Of a stretch of DNA of 35,507 bases, positions 24,456-33,372 are shown piece by piece. The stretch lies in the IMG/VR virus record IMGVR_UViG_3300033571_029332, positions 1 to 35,507 of that record; one strand, given 5' to 3'. Each line of letters begins with the position of its first letter. The first letter of the stretch is position 1. This DNA comes from a virus. A program made the translations under genes and the position numbers. Under the pieces are notes generated by a model. That model ran no database searches. It was given only the letters and a program-made list of their open reading frames with translations, and was not told where the DNA came from.

Positions 24456-27400
24456 TTGGCTGCTCTGTTTCCACCTCAAGTAAAGTACCCTCAAGATTAC
24501 GACACAAATCGTACCTTGTATGAAGTATTCAACACAGCAGAAACAGTTCTTTCAGCTGACCTAGAAACATGGGCGACATCAATACAGATAGTTCCTGTTG
24601 CTGCCACAGAAGATGATCTTTGGTCGGACAATGGCTTTATTACAATTAGCGATGAGCTTATTTATTATGATGCAGTTTCAAGGGATGGCAACGGCAAGGT
24701 TGTTGCCTTATGGGACTGCATAAGAAACCTAGGTGGCAAACCGCCACAATACAACTCTGCCGGAACAGATGTTCGTGGATTTGTTATTGCAGAACACCAT
24801 AACCAGATTGCAAGAGCAATAGTCAATGCAGAAAATTTTGTAGGAATAAACTTATCAGAAGATAAAAAAACTCTTGATTGGAGAATAAGAAATCTTGCCA
24901 ATCAAGGTCCAATAATTGACGACTATGGTTGTCCAGAAGTGGATTTCAGCTATTACATTATTTCACAAGATCCGTCCGCTGGAACAACCATTCAATACAG
25001 CCTGAATATTACAGGTGTTTTTGATAGTTTCATTATCGATTTTGGTGATGAGCAAACAACAACGACAGTTACAGGCGGTACACATACTTACGCAGCAAAT
25101 GCTTTTGTTGATCCAATCGTCACAGTAACTGCAACAAACTGTGAAACGGTTATAAGCGGCATAAAAAGAGACCAAATAAATAAGCCTTTGAACCAACAAG
25201 TTGCCATTGACTTCAATGTCGTTGTTCCAACAGTTCCAGATGCTCCTGTTTTAGAAACGCCTTTTGTAAACACAGTAAATAATCAGCTTGTATTGCCGCC
25301 AATTGTATTCCCTTGCATAGACGCAAGTTTTGGTCCAATTAGTGTGCCTTCCGTAATTAACATAACTCCCCCATTAGTTGTCCCAAGTGTTGTTAATTTC
25401 GTAAACTCTCCTCAAATACCAAGCAATATTGTAATAAGCCCTGTAAGCATTCAATTGCCTAGTTTAATCTATGTTGAAGGCGTTTGCTCACCAATACCTC
25501 CAACACCTCTGCCACCTATACCAGTTCCTCCTGTCCCGCCTGTGCCACCTACACCGCCTACACCCGTACCTCCTACACCCGTACCTCCTACGCCTATACC
25601 TCCTACACCCGTTCCTCCAACACCTATAACTCCAACGCCTATAACTCCAACGCCTATAACTCCAACGCCTATAACTCCAACGCCTGTTCCTCCTACGCCT
25701 GTACCGCCAACGCCAGAACCAGTGCCGCCAAGTCCTGTACCTCCAGCACCCGGTCCTCCGTTCCCTCCAAGTCCTGTGGCTCCGGGTCCATTCCCAACGC
25801 CAGTACCTTGGCCACCGGCTGTCCCACCACCGTACCCTCCATCACCAATACCTCCATCACCGCCTGTTGGTGCACCATATAGCTGTTATCAGTATGGTTA
25901 CTTTGCTGCCGGTTCATCGGACGGCACAAACTGTGTAACATCTGTTTACAGGATTAATTTCGCAGATGATTCTATTAGCAGCAGCATGGGAAGTCTAAGT
26001 GTTGCAAGACAAGCCATGGCTAGTGTTTGCGGTGCAATTACAAGAGGATATTTTATTGGTGGCATAAAAACTGATACAACAATAATAAAAACAACAGATA
26101 TTTTCAATTATTCAACTGAAAATTCTGGTGCCAAAACTACTGCCGATCTTGTAACACAAAGGTATGGAACAGCTGGTATATCTAATGGTTTATATGCTGG
26201 GTATATTGGTGGTGGTAATACTGCTGCTGGACAATATGTAAGTTCAATTGAAAGGCTTTTGTACAGCACAAATACCATGAGCACAGGCCAAACACCTACT
26301 CTAACAGATCCAAGAGTTGGTTTGTTTGGCTCAGATGGAAGTTATCGATACGGATATTTTGCTGGAGGCTTGTCTTCAGCATATACGAGTAGATATGAAT
26401 ATATTGCTTATCAATCTGAGACTCCAATTAACTTGGGACCATCTGTTTTAGGTGGAGCAAGAGCATATGCGGGTGGCTGTTCAGGAACAGAAGGCAAAGG
26501 ATATTTCAGCGGAGGATATTCTTCGACATATTCAAATTATACAGATATTTTATTCCATGCAAACGCAACAATAAATGCAAAAACTACTGCGCTTCTTGCG
26601 AGAGCCGTTACGGGCGCTGCTGGAATGACAAACCGTGATAGCCGTGGTTATTTTGCTGGAGGAGAAACAACAGGAGTTGTTGTAACAAATGCTACAGATA
26701 TCATGATGTATGATATTGATGCTGCATTTGCCGGTCTTACTACATTGGTTGCAAACAGAGTAAACATGGGTGCAATATCCAAATTGTGCCGTTATCTTCC
26801 CGGTACTGCTGGATATTTTGCTGGTGGGTCTTACGATTATGACGGATTTACATCATCTTATTCAAGTACGACAGACAAGATAGTTTTTGATTATGATACA
26901 ACTTTGGCTATGACTACAGCCAATCTTTCAATCCCAAGAGAAGCAGTTGCAAGCGTATCTGGCAACGATTATCGTGGTTATTGGAGTGGTGGTTATCTAG
27001 ACAGTTTCTCTCAAATTACAGACAGGATTTTCTACAGTACGGAATATACTGGAGCAGTTGGCAGTGCAGCATTAACTGAAGGAACACATGGTGCATGTGG
27101 TGTAACACAAGGCGACTTTAAAGGATTTATATCTGGCGGTTATAGAAAATCTGGCTCTGTAACAACAGATAAAACATTTAAAATAACTTATGCATCTCCA
27201 GAAGCTATTTCTGCTGTTACTACTGCAAATTTGGATGAACCTATTTCCTACATGGCATCAATAACAAACAACCTTTATAAGGGCTACTTTGCCGGTGGCA
27301 TTAACGAAGTTGTAAGATATGGAAGTGTAAGAGTTTTAGTTTATTCCAACAATACACTTTATGCGTTGGCATCTAAAAATCTTACAAGGACAGTATCAGA

Positions 27401-30400
27401 ACTTGCAGGATTAGATGCAGACAATACTAAAGGATATTTTGCAGGTGGAGATACAAGTCCTTATGGATCATCTACAAGAATAGACAAGTTTGATTTTTCA
27501 ACTGACACAATATCTGCATCAACTAATAGTGATCAAAATTTGCCAGCACCAAGGACAGGCTTAGGTGCTGTTTCAGAAAGGGTTTCCAAGGGTTATTTTG
27601 CTGGCGGATCCTCATCAGTTTTAGTTGATAGTTCTACATGTAGCAAAATTACTTTCTCCACAGATGTTGTATCAGCAAATGATAAAGGTAATCTAACACA
27701 AGCAAGAACTTATGTTGGCTCAGTATCTCCAGTTATTCGACCAGCTTTGTCAGGACCGGGAGCCTACTTTACTGGCGGTTACAGCAGTACTTTGCCAACA
27801 ACACTGACTGAGAAAATAGTATATCAAGATGATATAAGTTTTTATATTGCAAGTGCCAATCTTACTAGAAGAAGAGCGTTTTCTGCAAGCGTTAGTGAAA
27901 GTGAATATTATGGTTATTTTTGCACTGGCAACATGGCTGAGTGGGGTAGCAATTTAAATACAATAACATTAGAATATATTGACTATTCTACGGATGTAAG
28001 CGGACAAATTACATCAACATTCATAGGACAAAAAAGATCAGCTTTAGCTGGATGTACTGGTAATGACAGTTTTGGTTATTTTGCTGGTGGACAGACAAAC
28101 ATATTCAGTAGCAGGCTAGACAAATTTACTTACGATACAAACATATGTTCAGCAGTATCAACAGAAGAACTTGATCCAGCTAGAGCTTACTTGGCTGGTC
28201 TATCAGACGGTTACGCTAAAGGATATTTTGCCGGTGGCGTAAGCACAAATCCTGTCGCATCTGTGAATCAAATTCAGTTTGCAACTGATACATTGGATCT
28301 TCTTGACACCACATCCCTTTTAGCTGGTCCTAGATGGGGTCTGGCTGGGAGTGATGGTGATAATAGTACTGGATATTTGGCTGGTGGTGTTTTAGGTGGA
28401 AATATTGCTGGGACATTAGAGGGTATTTCTTATTCAGGAGGTGTTGTTGTAAATCTTGGATCAGCTTCTCTTTCAACTCCAAGATACAATCTTGCAGCAG
28501 CAACTGATGGAGAATCCAAAGGATATTTTTCTGGTGGTTCGACTAGCCGTTATGATCCTACAGGGATGGTAAAAATAACTGATAGAATATTTTATGGAAG
28601 CGATATAGTTGATGCTGTAGGACCGGCAACTCTTACTATTGGTCGATCTGGACTTGTTGCTGCTTCTGGAGCAAGAAATCTGTTGCCACCACCACAATGC
28701 GGCGATTTGCAATTATCTAAAGATAAATCCTATGACGCAAGAACATTTGATTACATTTCTGCCGAAGGTTACATAGATTTCGCATATAATTCATACACAA
28801 GTCCTGACAGGTTTGTTGTAGCTGATTCAAATGGAACTGTTTACTTTGATAGTGGATATGCAGGAACAACTCTTGCAGATTGTCCGGGTTCTATTAGCGG
28901 CCTTTCCAGAGCTAGCGCAACGGTTACATTCAAAAAACCTTCTGGTGTAAAAAGAATAGTAGTCACGGTATATTCACCTTGTATATCTAAAGGATGGGAA
29001 TATACACTTAGCTGCTTGGAAACAAATGTTTACATAGCAGGTTCTGATTATACCAATACCTTGTCACAATACGGCAAGTACGGTGTTTTCACGGAATTAG
29101 CACCAACAAAAACAAATCTACAAAACCATTATGCAATAGATGCAGATGGTAATTTATATTTAAGCGCTTATTTGGCTTCAGGTGATGATAAGTGGACATT
29201 TTTAGATAGTGGTGTGTGGACTAGTATCGCAGTTGGAGAAACTCATTTTTGTGGAATTAAAAATGTTATAAATGGACCTGATAGTCAATGCTATGTGCAA
29301 GGTGGTAATGTTTACGGTCAACTTGGTTTGGGAACCAATGAAGATAGACAAAGTCTTACTGGTGCTGGAGGTGGATCTAGAGCACACTGCGGAGATTTTT
29401 CAACAGCTTTGATTTACACTGATGGAAGTTTAGCAGTTACTGGTTTGAACAACTACGGTCAGCTAGGTATTGGAAGCACACAAAATATCAATCAATTTCA
29501 AACTGGTATTTTAGGTGGATTATTATTTGTGTCTGCTAGTGGATTTACTACATTTATCATTAATAGTACATACAAACTTTATGCTACTGGAGTTAACTCA
29601 GCAGGGCAACTTGGTCTAAACAGTACTGATAATCAAAGCGAACTAACACAAGTTGGATCTAAAGATTGGTTGTTTGTTTCCGCTGGTAATGTTCACACTA
29701 TGGCAATTGATACATCTGGCAAATTGTGGGCTACAGGTGGAAATGCACAAGGACAGCTAGGATTAAACGATACAAATGCAAGAAGCGCCTTTACACAGGT
29801 TGGCACAGCTACTAATTGGAAATGGGTGTCTTGTGGTGATCAGTTTACTATGGCAATTAAGAACGATGGATCATTATGGGCTACTGGAAACAATACAAGT
29901 GGTCAATTTGGAAATGGCTCAACTGCTAGCACAAGCAATTTTGTTCAAGTCGGCAATAAAAAATGGTTGAAAGTTTATGCATTAACAAGTAAAACCATGG
30001 CTATTAGAGATGTTGGTGCAATAGATTACACAATTCCTCCTGCTCCTTCACCGACATTTGTTTGTATCATGAAGCCACTTAATATTGAACCTGAAACTTA
30101 TAGTGGTGTGACATATAGTGTTTCTTCTTATAACAATACATCGTTTAGTAAAGATGGGTATACTGATACATTACTTCTTGGATGGTATCAAGCCGGTTAC
30201 TTCACAATAAGCTTTAGTTCTCCACAAAATAATGTAATTATAAGATGGTCAGGATCCGGATATGCGGGTGCAGATTGTAGAGAACAGTTTATTTTTACTA
30301 CTTCTTCGGGAAATCCAATACTTGAATTAATTCCTACAGATCTTTGGTATTCTGAAGCAAATGGAAACAGTTTGGTTTCAGGAATTAATGTTCCTTTAAA

Positions 30401-31079
30401 TGAGCCAGATCCAAGCTGGTATGGCTGTGGAAGAGGTTATGTTCGTGTAAAAGCAACATCGTCATATACATCTATAACCATAACTACAGGATATGGTGTT
30501 AACTGTTATGGTTCAATTTTTTATCTTTGTGTAGATTCTTTAAGAGATCCCCAAGTAGGATTTGCAGCAGCCCAAAACATTTTATCAATCGAAAATCATC
30601 AAACAACAGAAACGGTTCTCCCTGTAGAAATAACAAGAACTCAGGTTTGCCGTCATGCTCACAAGGTGCCTTTACAGATGGTTAATAGCTATCATGGTGA
30701 GATTCCAATTAGGCGTTGTGACATTTATGGATTCTGTTCCCATACTGCCAAGCTTCCTGAAAGGCCAGAAGTTTATTGCTGCCAAAATTGTCCAGATTAC
30801 TCCGCAGATGAATACAACAACCAACTTGTTTATGCAGTTGACAACAAGGAAAAAACTGTAAGTGTCACACCTATAAATAACAATTTGGAACCAGAAGAAA
30901 AATCTATTAGCAAAGAAATACCATACAAAAAAATAAATAACTTTGATATTCCAACTCCACAAACAGTTGAATTGGAATATAAAGATTTGAATGATGAAGC
31001 CATCAGGGAAATAAATGGGTTTAAAATTGTTCCTAAAGAAGAAATAAAACCTGATGTAGATGAATTGCTTGGAGAATAA
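24456..31079 (+). CDS. giant fibre paralogue 3: PKD, proline stalk, three six-bladed Kelch-like propellers, RCC1-like repeats, Cys/His domain
   Basis: This is a 2207-residue fibre or adhesin. The TTG start is supported by AAGGAT 6 nt upstream and by alignment with paralogue 4 (start AALFPPQVKYPQDYDTNRTL against PIFPPNSVYPIDYDTNRTL). Domains in order: shared module 10-130 (AEHHN at 112-116); PKD-like 150-235 (FIIDFGDE, HTYAANA); a VPS/IPS beta repeat 265-345; a proline-rich stalk 345-472; 18 Kelch-like repeats with GYFAGG-type turns 481-1404; a beta domain 1408-1522; RCC1-like repeats 1523-1856 (five GQLG/GQFG turns and one variant); another beta domain 1870-2015; a Cys/His-rich segment about 2062-2115; and a charged tail. 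The propellers and RCC1 repeats probably bind host surface structures. Its stop shares its last base with the next start. Confidence 0.8.
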   Translation: MAALFPPQVKYPQDYDTNRTLYEVFNTAETVLSADLETWATSIQIVPVAATEDDLWSDNGFITISDELIYYDAVSRDGNGKVVALWDCIRNLGGKPPQYNSAGTDVRGFVIAEHHNQIARAIVNAENFVGINLSEDKKTLDWRIRNLANQGPIIDDYGCPEVDFSYYIISQDPSAGTTIQYSLNITGVFDSFIIDFGDEQTTTTVTGGTHTYAANAFVDPIVTVTATNCETVISGIKRDQINKPLNQQVAIDFNVVVPTVPDAPVLETPFVNTVNNQLVLPPIVFPCIDASFGPISVPSVINITPPLVVPSVVNFVNSPQIPSNIVISPVSIQLPSLIYVEGVCSPIPPTPLPPIPVPPVPPVPPTPPTPVPPTPVPPTPIPPTPVPPTPITPTPITPTPITPTPITPTPVPPTPVPPTPEPVPPSPVPPAPGPPFPPSPVAPGPFPTPVPWPPAVPPPYPPSPIPPSPPVGAPYSCYQYGYFAAGSSDGTNCVTSVYRINFADDSISSSMGSLSVARQAMASVCGAITRGYFIGGIKTDTTIIKTTDIFNYSTENSGAKTTADLVTQRYGTAGISNGLYAGYIGGGNTAAGQYVSSIERLLYSTNTMSTGQTPTLTDPRVGLFGSDGSYRYGYFAGGLSSAYTSRYEYIAYQSETPINLGPSVLGGARAYAGGCSGTEGKGYFSGGYSSTYSNYTDILFHANATINAKTTALLARAVTGAAGMTNRDSRGYFAGGETTGVVVTNATDIMMYDIDAAFAGLTTLVANRVNMGAISKLCRYLPGTAGYFAGGSYDYDGFTSSYSSTTDKIVFDYDTTLAMTTANLSIPREAVASVSGNDYRGYWSGGYLDSFSQITDRIFYSTEYTGAVGSAALTEGTHGACGVTQGDFKGFISGGYRKSGSVTTDKTFKITYASPEAISAVTTANLDEPISYMASITNNLYKGYFAGGINEVVRYGSVRVLVYSNNTLYALASKNLTRTVSELAGLDADNTKGYFAGGDTSPYGSSTRIDKFDFSTDTISASTNSDQNLPAPRTGLGAVSERVSKGYFAGGSSSVLVDSSTCSKITFSTDVVSANDKGNLTQARTYVGSVSPVIRPALSGPGAYFTGGYSSTLPTTLTEKIVYQDDISFYIASANLTRRRAFSASVSESEYYGYFCTGNMAEWGSNLNTITLEYIDYSTDVSGQITSTFIGQKRSALAGCTGNDSFGYFAGGQTNIFSSRLDKFTYDTNICSAVSTEELDPARAYLAGLSDGYAKGYFAGGVSTNPVASVNQIQFATDTLDLLDTTSLLAGPRWGLAGSDGDNSTGYLAGGVLGGNIAGTLEGISYSGGVVVNLGSASLSTPRYNLAAATDGESKGYFSGGSTSRYDPTGMVKITDRIFYGSDIVDAVGPATLTIGRSGLVAASGARNLLPPPQCGDLQLSKDKSYDARTFDYISAEGYIDFAYNSYTSPDRFVVADSNGTVYFDSGYAGTTLADCPGSISGLSRASATVTFKKPSGVKRIVVTVYSPCISKGWEYTLSCLETNVYIAGSDYTNTLSQYGKYGVFTELAPTKTNLQNHYAIDADGNLYLSAYLASGDDKWTFLDSGVWTSIAVGETHFCGIKNVINGPDSQCYVQGGNVYGQLGLGTNEDRQSLTGAGGGSRAHCGDFSTALIYTDGSLAVTGLNNYGQLGIGSTQNINQFQTGILGGLLFVSASGFTTFIINSTYKLYATGVNSAGQLGLNSTDNQSELTQVGSKDWLFVSAGNVHTMAIDTSGKLWATGGNAQGQLGLNDTNARSAFTQVGTATNWKWVSCGDQFTMAIKNDGSLWATGNNTSGQFGNGSTASTSNFVQVGNKKWLKVYALTSKTMAIRDVGAIDYTIPPAPSPTFVCIMKPLNIEPETYSGVTYSVSSYNNTSFSKDGYTDTLLLGWYQAGYFTISFSSPQNNVIIRWSGSGYAGADCREQFIFTTSSGNPILELIPTDLWYSEANGNSLVSGINVPLNEPDPSWYGCGRGYVRVKATSSYTSITITTGYGVNCYGSIFYLCVDSLRDPQVGFAAAQNILSIENHQTTETVLPVEITRTQVCRHAHKVPLQMVNSYHGEIPIRRCDIYGFCSHTAKLPERPEVYCCQNCPDYSADEYNNQLVYAVDNKEKTVSVTPINNNLEPEEKSISKEIPYKKINNFDIPTPQTVELEYKDLNDEAIREINGFKIVPKEEIKPDVDELLGE
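25563..25712 (+). repeat. 15-bp tandem repeats encoding P-(V/I)-(P/T)-P-T units
   Basis: Ten consecutive 15-bp units encode pentapeptides PVPPT, PIPPT or PITPT. The four central units (25623-25682) are identical at DNA level (CCTATAACTCCAACG); the outer ones differ at third positions and in V/I and P/T choice. They form the core of the proline-rich stalk (25490-25875). Identical central copies point to recent expansion by slippage or recombination, and any change in copy number stays in frame. Confidence 0.9.
25896..28665 (+). repeat. 18 coding Kelch-like repeats (three blocks of six)
   Basis: This region of the giant fibre gene holds 18 repeats of roughly 48-53 codons, each opening with a GYFAGG-type turn and containing a T-D-x-I strand and an L-x-x-x-R-x-x-x-A/G helix-turn. 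Blocks start at 25896, 26811 and 27762. After repeats 6 and 12 the usual K-G-Y-F join is replaced by linkers (SKLCRYLPGTA and SPVIRPALSGPGA), and after repeat 18 by ARNLLPPPQ. They are coding repeats, diverged at DNA level, not a CRISPR array. Confidence 0.8.
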
Positions 31080-33340
31080 TGCCTATATTTCCACCAAATA
31101 GTGTTTATCCAATAGATTACGATACAAATCGTACATTGTTTCAGGTTTATAACACTACTGAAACTACAATTACATCTGATTTAGCAGCATGGGCAACGAC
31201 AATTTACATTGAACCAGTTAATGCTACAGACGAAGAACTATGGGCCACAAATGGATTTGCAACAATCAGCGGTGAACTTGTTTATTACGATGATGTTTCA
31301 ACTGATGCTAATGGAAAAATTGATACATTATTGAATTGTGTCAGAAATCTTGGTGGCAAACCACCACAGTTTAACCCTTCTGGAACAGATATCAGAAGTT
31401 TTGTTTTGGCTGAACATCACAATAATCTTGCTAGATCAATTGTAAATCTGCAAAACTTTGTAGGAATAAATTTTTCTGAGAACAAAATAACATTAGATTG
31501 GAGAATTAGAAACCTCGTCAATCAACCAGATATTTCTGATGATTATGGATGCCCTCAAGTAAACTTTACATATTACACAACTAGCACTGATCCTCTTTTC
31601 GGAACAGTTATAGAATATCAATTAGAAATTATTGGAGTATACGAATCTTTTACAATAGAATTTGGCGATAATACCATAGAAACTGCAAATTTAACAGGAA
31701 CACATACCTATCCTCCAAACAGCACAATAGATCCTACAGTATCAGTAATTTCTTCTGTTTGCACAACGACAAATAGTGGAATTGCCCGTGATGCAACAAA
31801 TGAACCTGTTCTTGGTGCTGGTCCAGAAGAGCTTAATGTGACATTATCAGATATACCACCAATTCAGGATCTAAATGTACAGTTTGCAGAGGACATATCT
31901 GCCAATGTAAACTTACCTCCAATTGTTTTTCCATGTTTAGACATTGGTCCTTTTGGTCCAATTTCCATTCCATCAACAATTGTTATTGATCCACCTGTTA
32001 TTATTCCTAGCGAGGTTGTATTCAGCAATATTCCTGTAATACCATCACTTATATCCGTGAGTCCTGTAAGTGTTGTTGTTAGTGGAGATCAGTTTATTGA
32101 CTTGGTTTGTGTTCCTATAGGTGGAGCAGGTTTGAATTATTATGGTTTTTTAGTTGGTGGTGCTATAAACAATGTGCAAACAGCTATTGCTGACAAAGTT
32201 GCTTATAAAACTGATACCGTAAGTTCTTCAACAACTGCTGCAATAACAGGAAGCCCAAGATTTGGTGCAGGAACCTTTAGCAATTCTACACATGGTTATA
32301 TTTGTGGAGGAAATACATCTTCCTCTAACACGGCATCAAGCGTATATAGACTAATTTTTGCAACGGAAACCACTGAGTCTTATGGAAGCATAAACCTAAG
32401 TCAAGCGAGAACATATTCATCTGGCTTGTCTAATAACGATTCAAAAGGATATATTGCAGGAGGTATATCTGGTGGAAGCGTAAGTAGAATCATCGACAAA
32501 CTAATTTATTCAACTAATAGCATGGGTGCTAGCACAAGCTTGCAGCTTGCAACCGCAAGATATGTCCATGCAAGTGTATCACAAAGAAGTGATAAGGGTT
32601 ATTTTTCTGGCGGTATAACAGGCTCCAATGCTGCAATTGTTAATACGGAATTATTACAATTTGCAAGTGACACTTTGTTAGGCAAAACAACGGATGAGCT
32701 TAAGGTTGGCCGAGAAAGACATACAGGTCTGGATGGAAATAACGAACAGGGATATTATGGTGGTGGTAGAACAAATGTTGTTTCAACAACAATTTTAAAA
32801 AGCTTGGAAAAAATGCATTTCCCAAGTGATTCTACTGTAGCTTTATATGTTGAATTAACTGCTGGAAGAATTAATGCTGGCGGTTTGAATGAAGGTAGTA
32901 GCAAAGGTTATTTTGCTGGGGGCAACACAGCTGCATCTACAACAGCAACAACAAATTCTCTAGAAACGCTTCATTACTTGACAGATACCTTTACATCTGT
33001 TGCAACCACATTAAGTTCTGCTAGAACCAACATGGCTTGTTTGTCGCATGTTTATGTCCCTACAGATATTGTGCCGACAGCCTTGAATATTCTAGATACA
33101 GCAGGATTTGTTCCTGCAAACAATGGTTATGAAATGCCGAATGAAGCTTACATGGCTGATGGAGCACAACAGTTTTCAATCAGTTATAATGGTTATGAAG
33201 TGCCTTCGGAGTTTAACCCCATGCCACCAACACCAAATAACGATTTTCAGAAGAGTATGAACGATGTATTCAGAACAGTTAAGGTAAGACTAAAAGATGA
33301 TCAGATACTTCCAAATTTAGTAGATTTAATGGATGATTGA
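31079..33340 (+). CDS. fibre paralogue 4: attachment module, PKD-like domain, one six-bladed Kelch-like propeller
   Basis: This 753-residue protein is the closest relative of the giant fibre. Residues 8-130 are the shared module (YPIDYDTNRTLFQVYNT, LVYYDD, AEHHNNLARSIVNLQNFVG). A PKD-like domain lies at 150-235 (FTIEFGDN, HTYPPNS). At 255-350 there is the VPS/IPS strand repeat, including PPIVFPC and FGPISIPS, also present in the giant fibre. Six GY-x-x-GG repeats span residues about 356-658 (GFLVGG, GYICGG, GYIAGG, GYFSGG, GYYGGG, GYFAGG), one complete propeller. The proline stalk, RCC1-like repeats and Cys/His domain are missing. The C-terminal 95 residues contain two similar NGYEMPNEA and NGYEVPSEF pieces and an acidic end. 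GGAG 4 nt before the ATG is the ribosome binding site. Confidence 0.78.
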   Translation: MPIFPPNSVYPIDYDTNRTLFQVYNTTETTITSDLAAWATTIYIEPVNATDEELWATNGFATISGELVYYDDVSTDANGKIDTLLNCVRNLGGKPPQFNPSGTDIRSFVLAEHHNNLARSIVNLQNFVGINFSENKITLDWRIRNLVNQPDISDDYGCPQVNFTYYTTSTDPLFGTVIEYQLEIIGVYESFTIEFGDNTIETANLTGTHTYPPNSTIDPTVSVISSVCTTTNSGIARDATNEPVLGAGPEELNVTLSDIPPIQDLNVQFAEDISANVNLPPIVFPCLDIGPFGPISIPSTIVIDPPVIIPSEVVFSNIPVIPSLISVSPVSVVVSGDQFIDLVCVPIGGAGLNYYGFLVGGAINNVQTAIADKVAYKTDTVSSSTTAAITGSPRFGAGTFSNSTHGYICGGNTSSSNTASSVYRLIFATETTESYGSINLSQARTYSSGLSNNDSKGYIAGGISGGSVSRIIDKLIYSTNSMGASTSLQLATARYVHASVSQRSDKGYFSGGITGSNAAIVNTELLQFASDTLLGKTTDELKVGRERHTGLDGNNEQGYYGGGRTNVVSTTILKSLEKMHFPSDSTVALYVELTAGRINAGGLNEGSSKGYFAGGNTAASTTATTNSLETLHYLTDTFTSVATTLSSARTNMACLSHVYVPTDIVPTALNILDTAGFVPANNGYEMPNEAYMADGAQQFSISYNGYEVPSEFNPMPPTPNNDFQKSMNDVFRTVKVRLKDDQILPNLVDLMDD

Positions 33341-33372
33341 GTAAAATTAAATCACATTTATTAGGTTAAAAA

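Noticed and set aside
25484-25882. Thr/Ser/Ala-rich frame overlapping the proline stalk, and a minus-strand companion
   Set aside because: Both are alternative readings of the 15-bp repeat region; the frame that encodes the fibre is continuous on both sides.
25896-28665. Repeat array as a possible CRISPR
   Set aside because: The repeats are in-frame protein repeats of about 150 bp with diverged DNA, inside an open reading frame.
24456-33340. Diversity-generating retroelement acting on the fibre genes
   Set aside because: No reverse transcriptase, template repeat or adenine-biased variable repeat was seen in the window.
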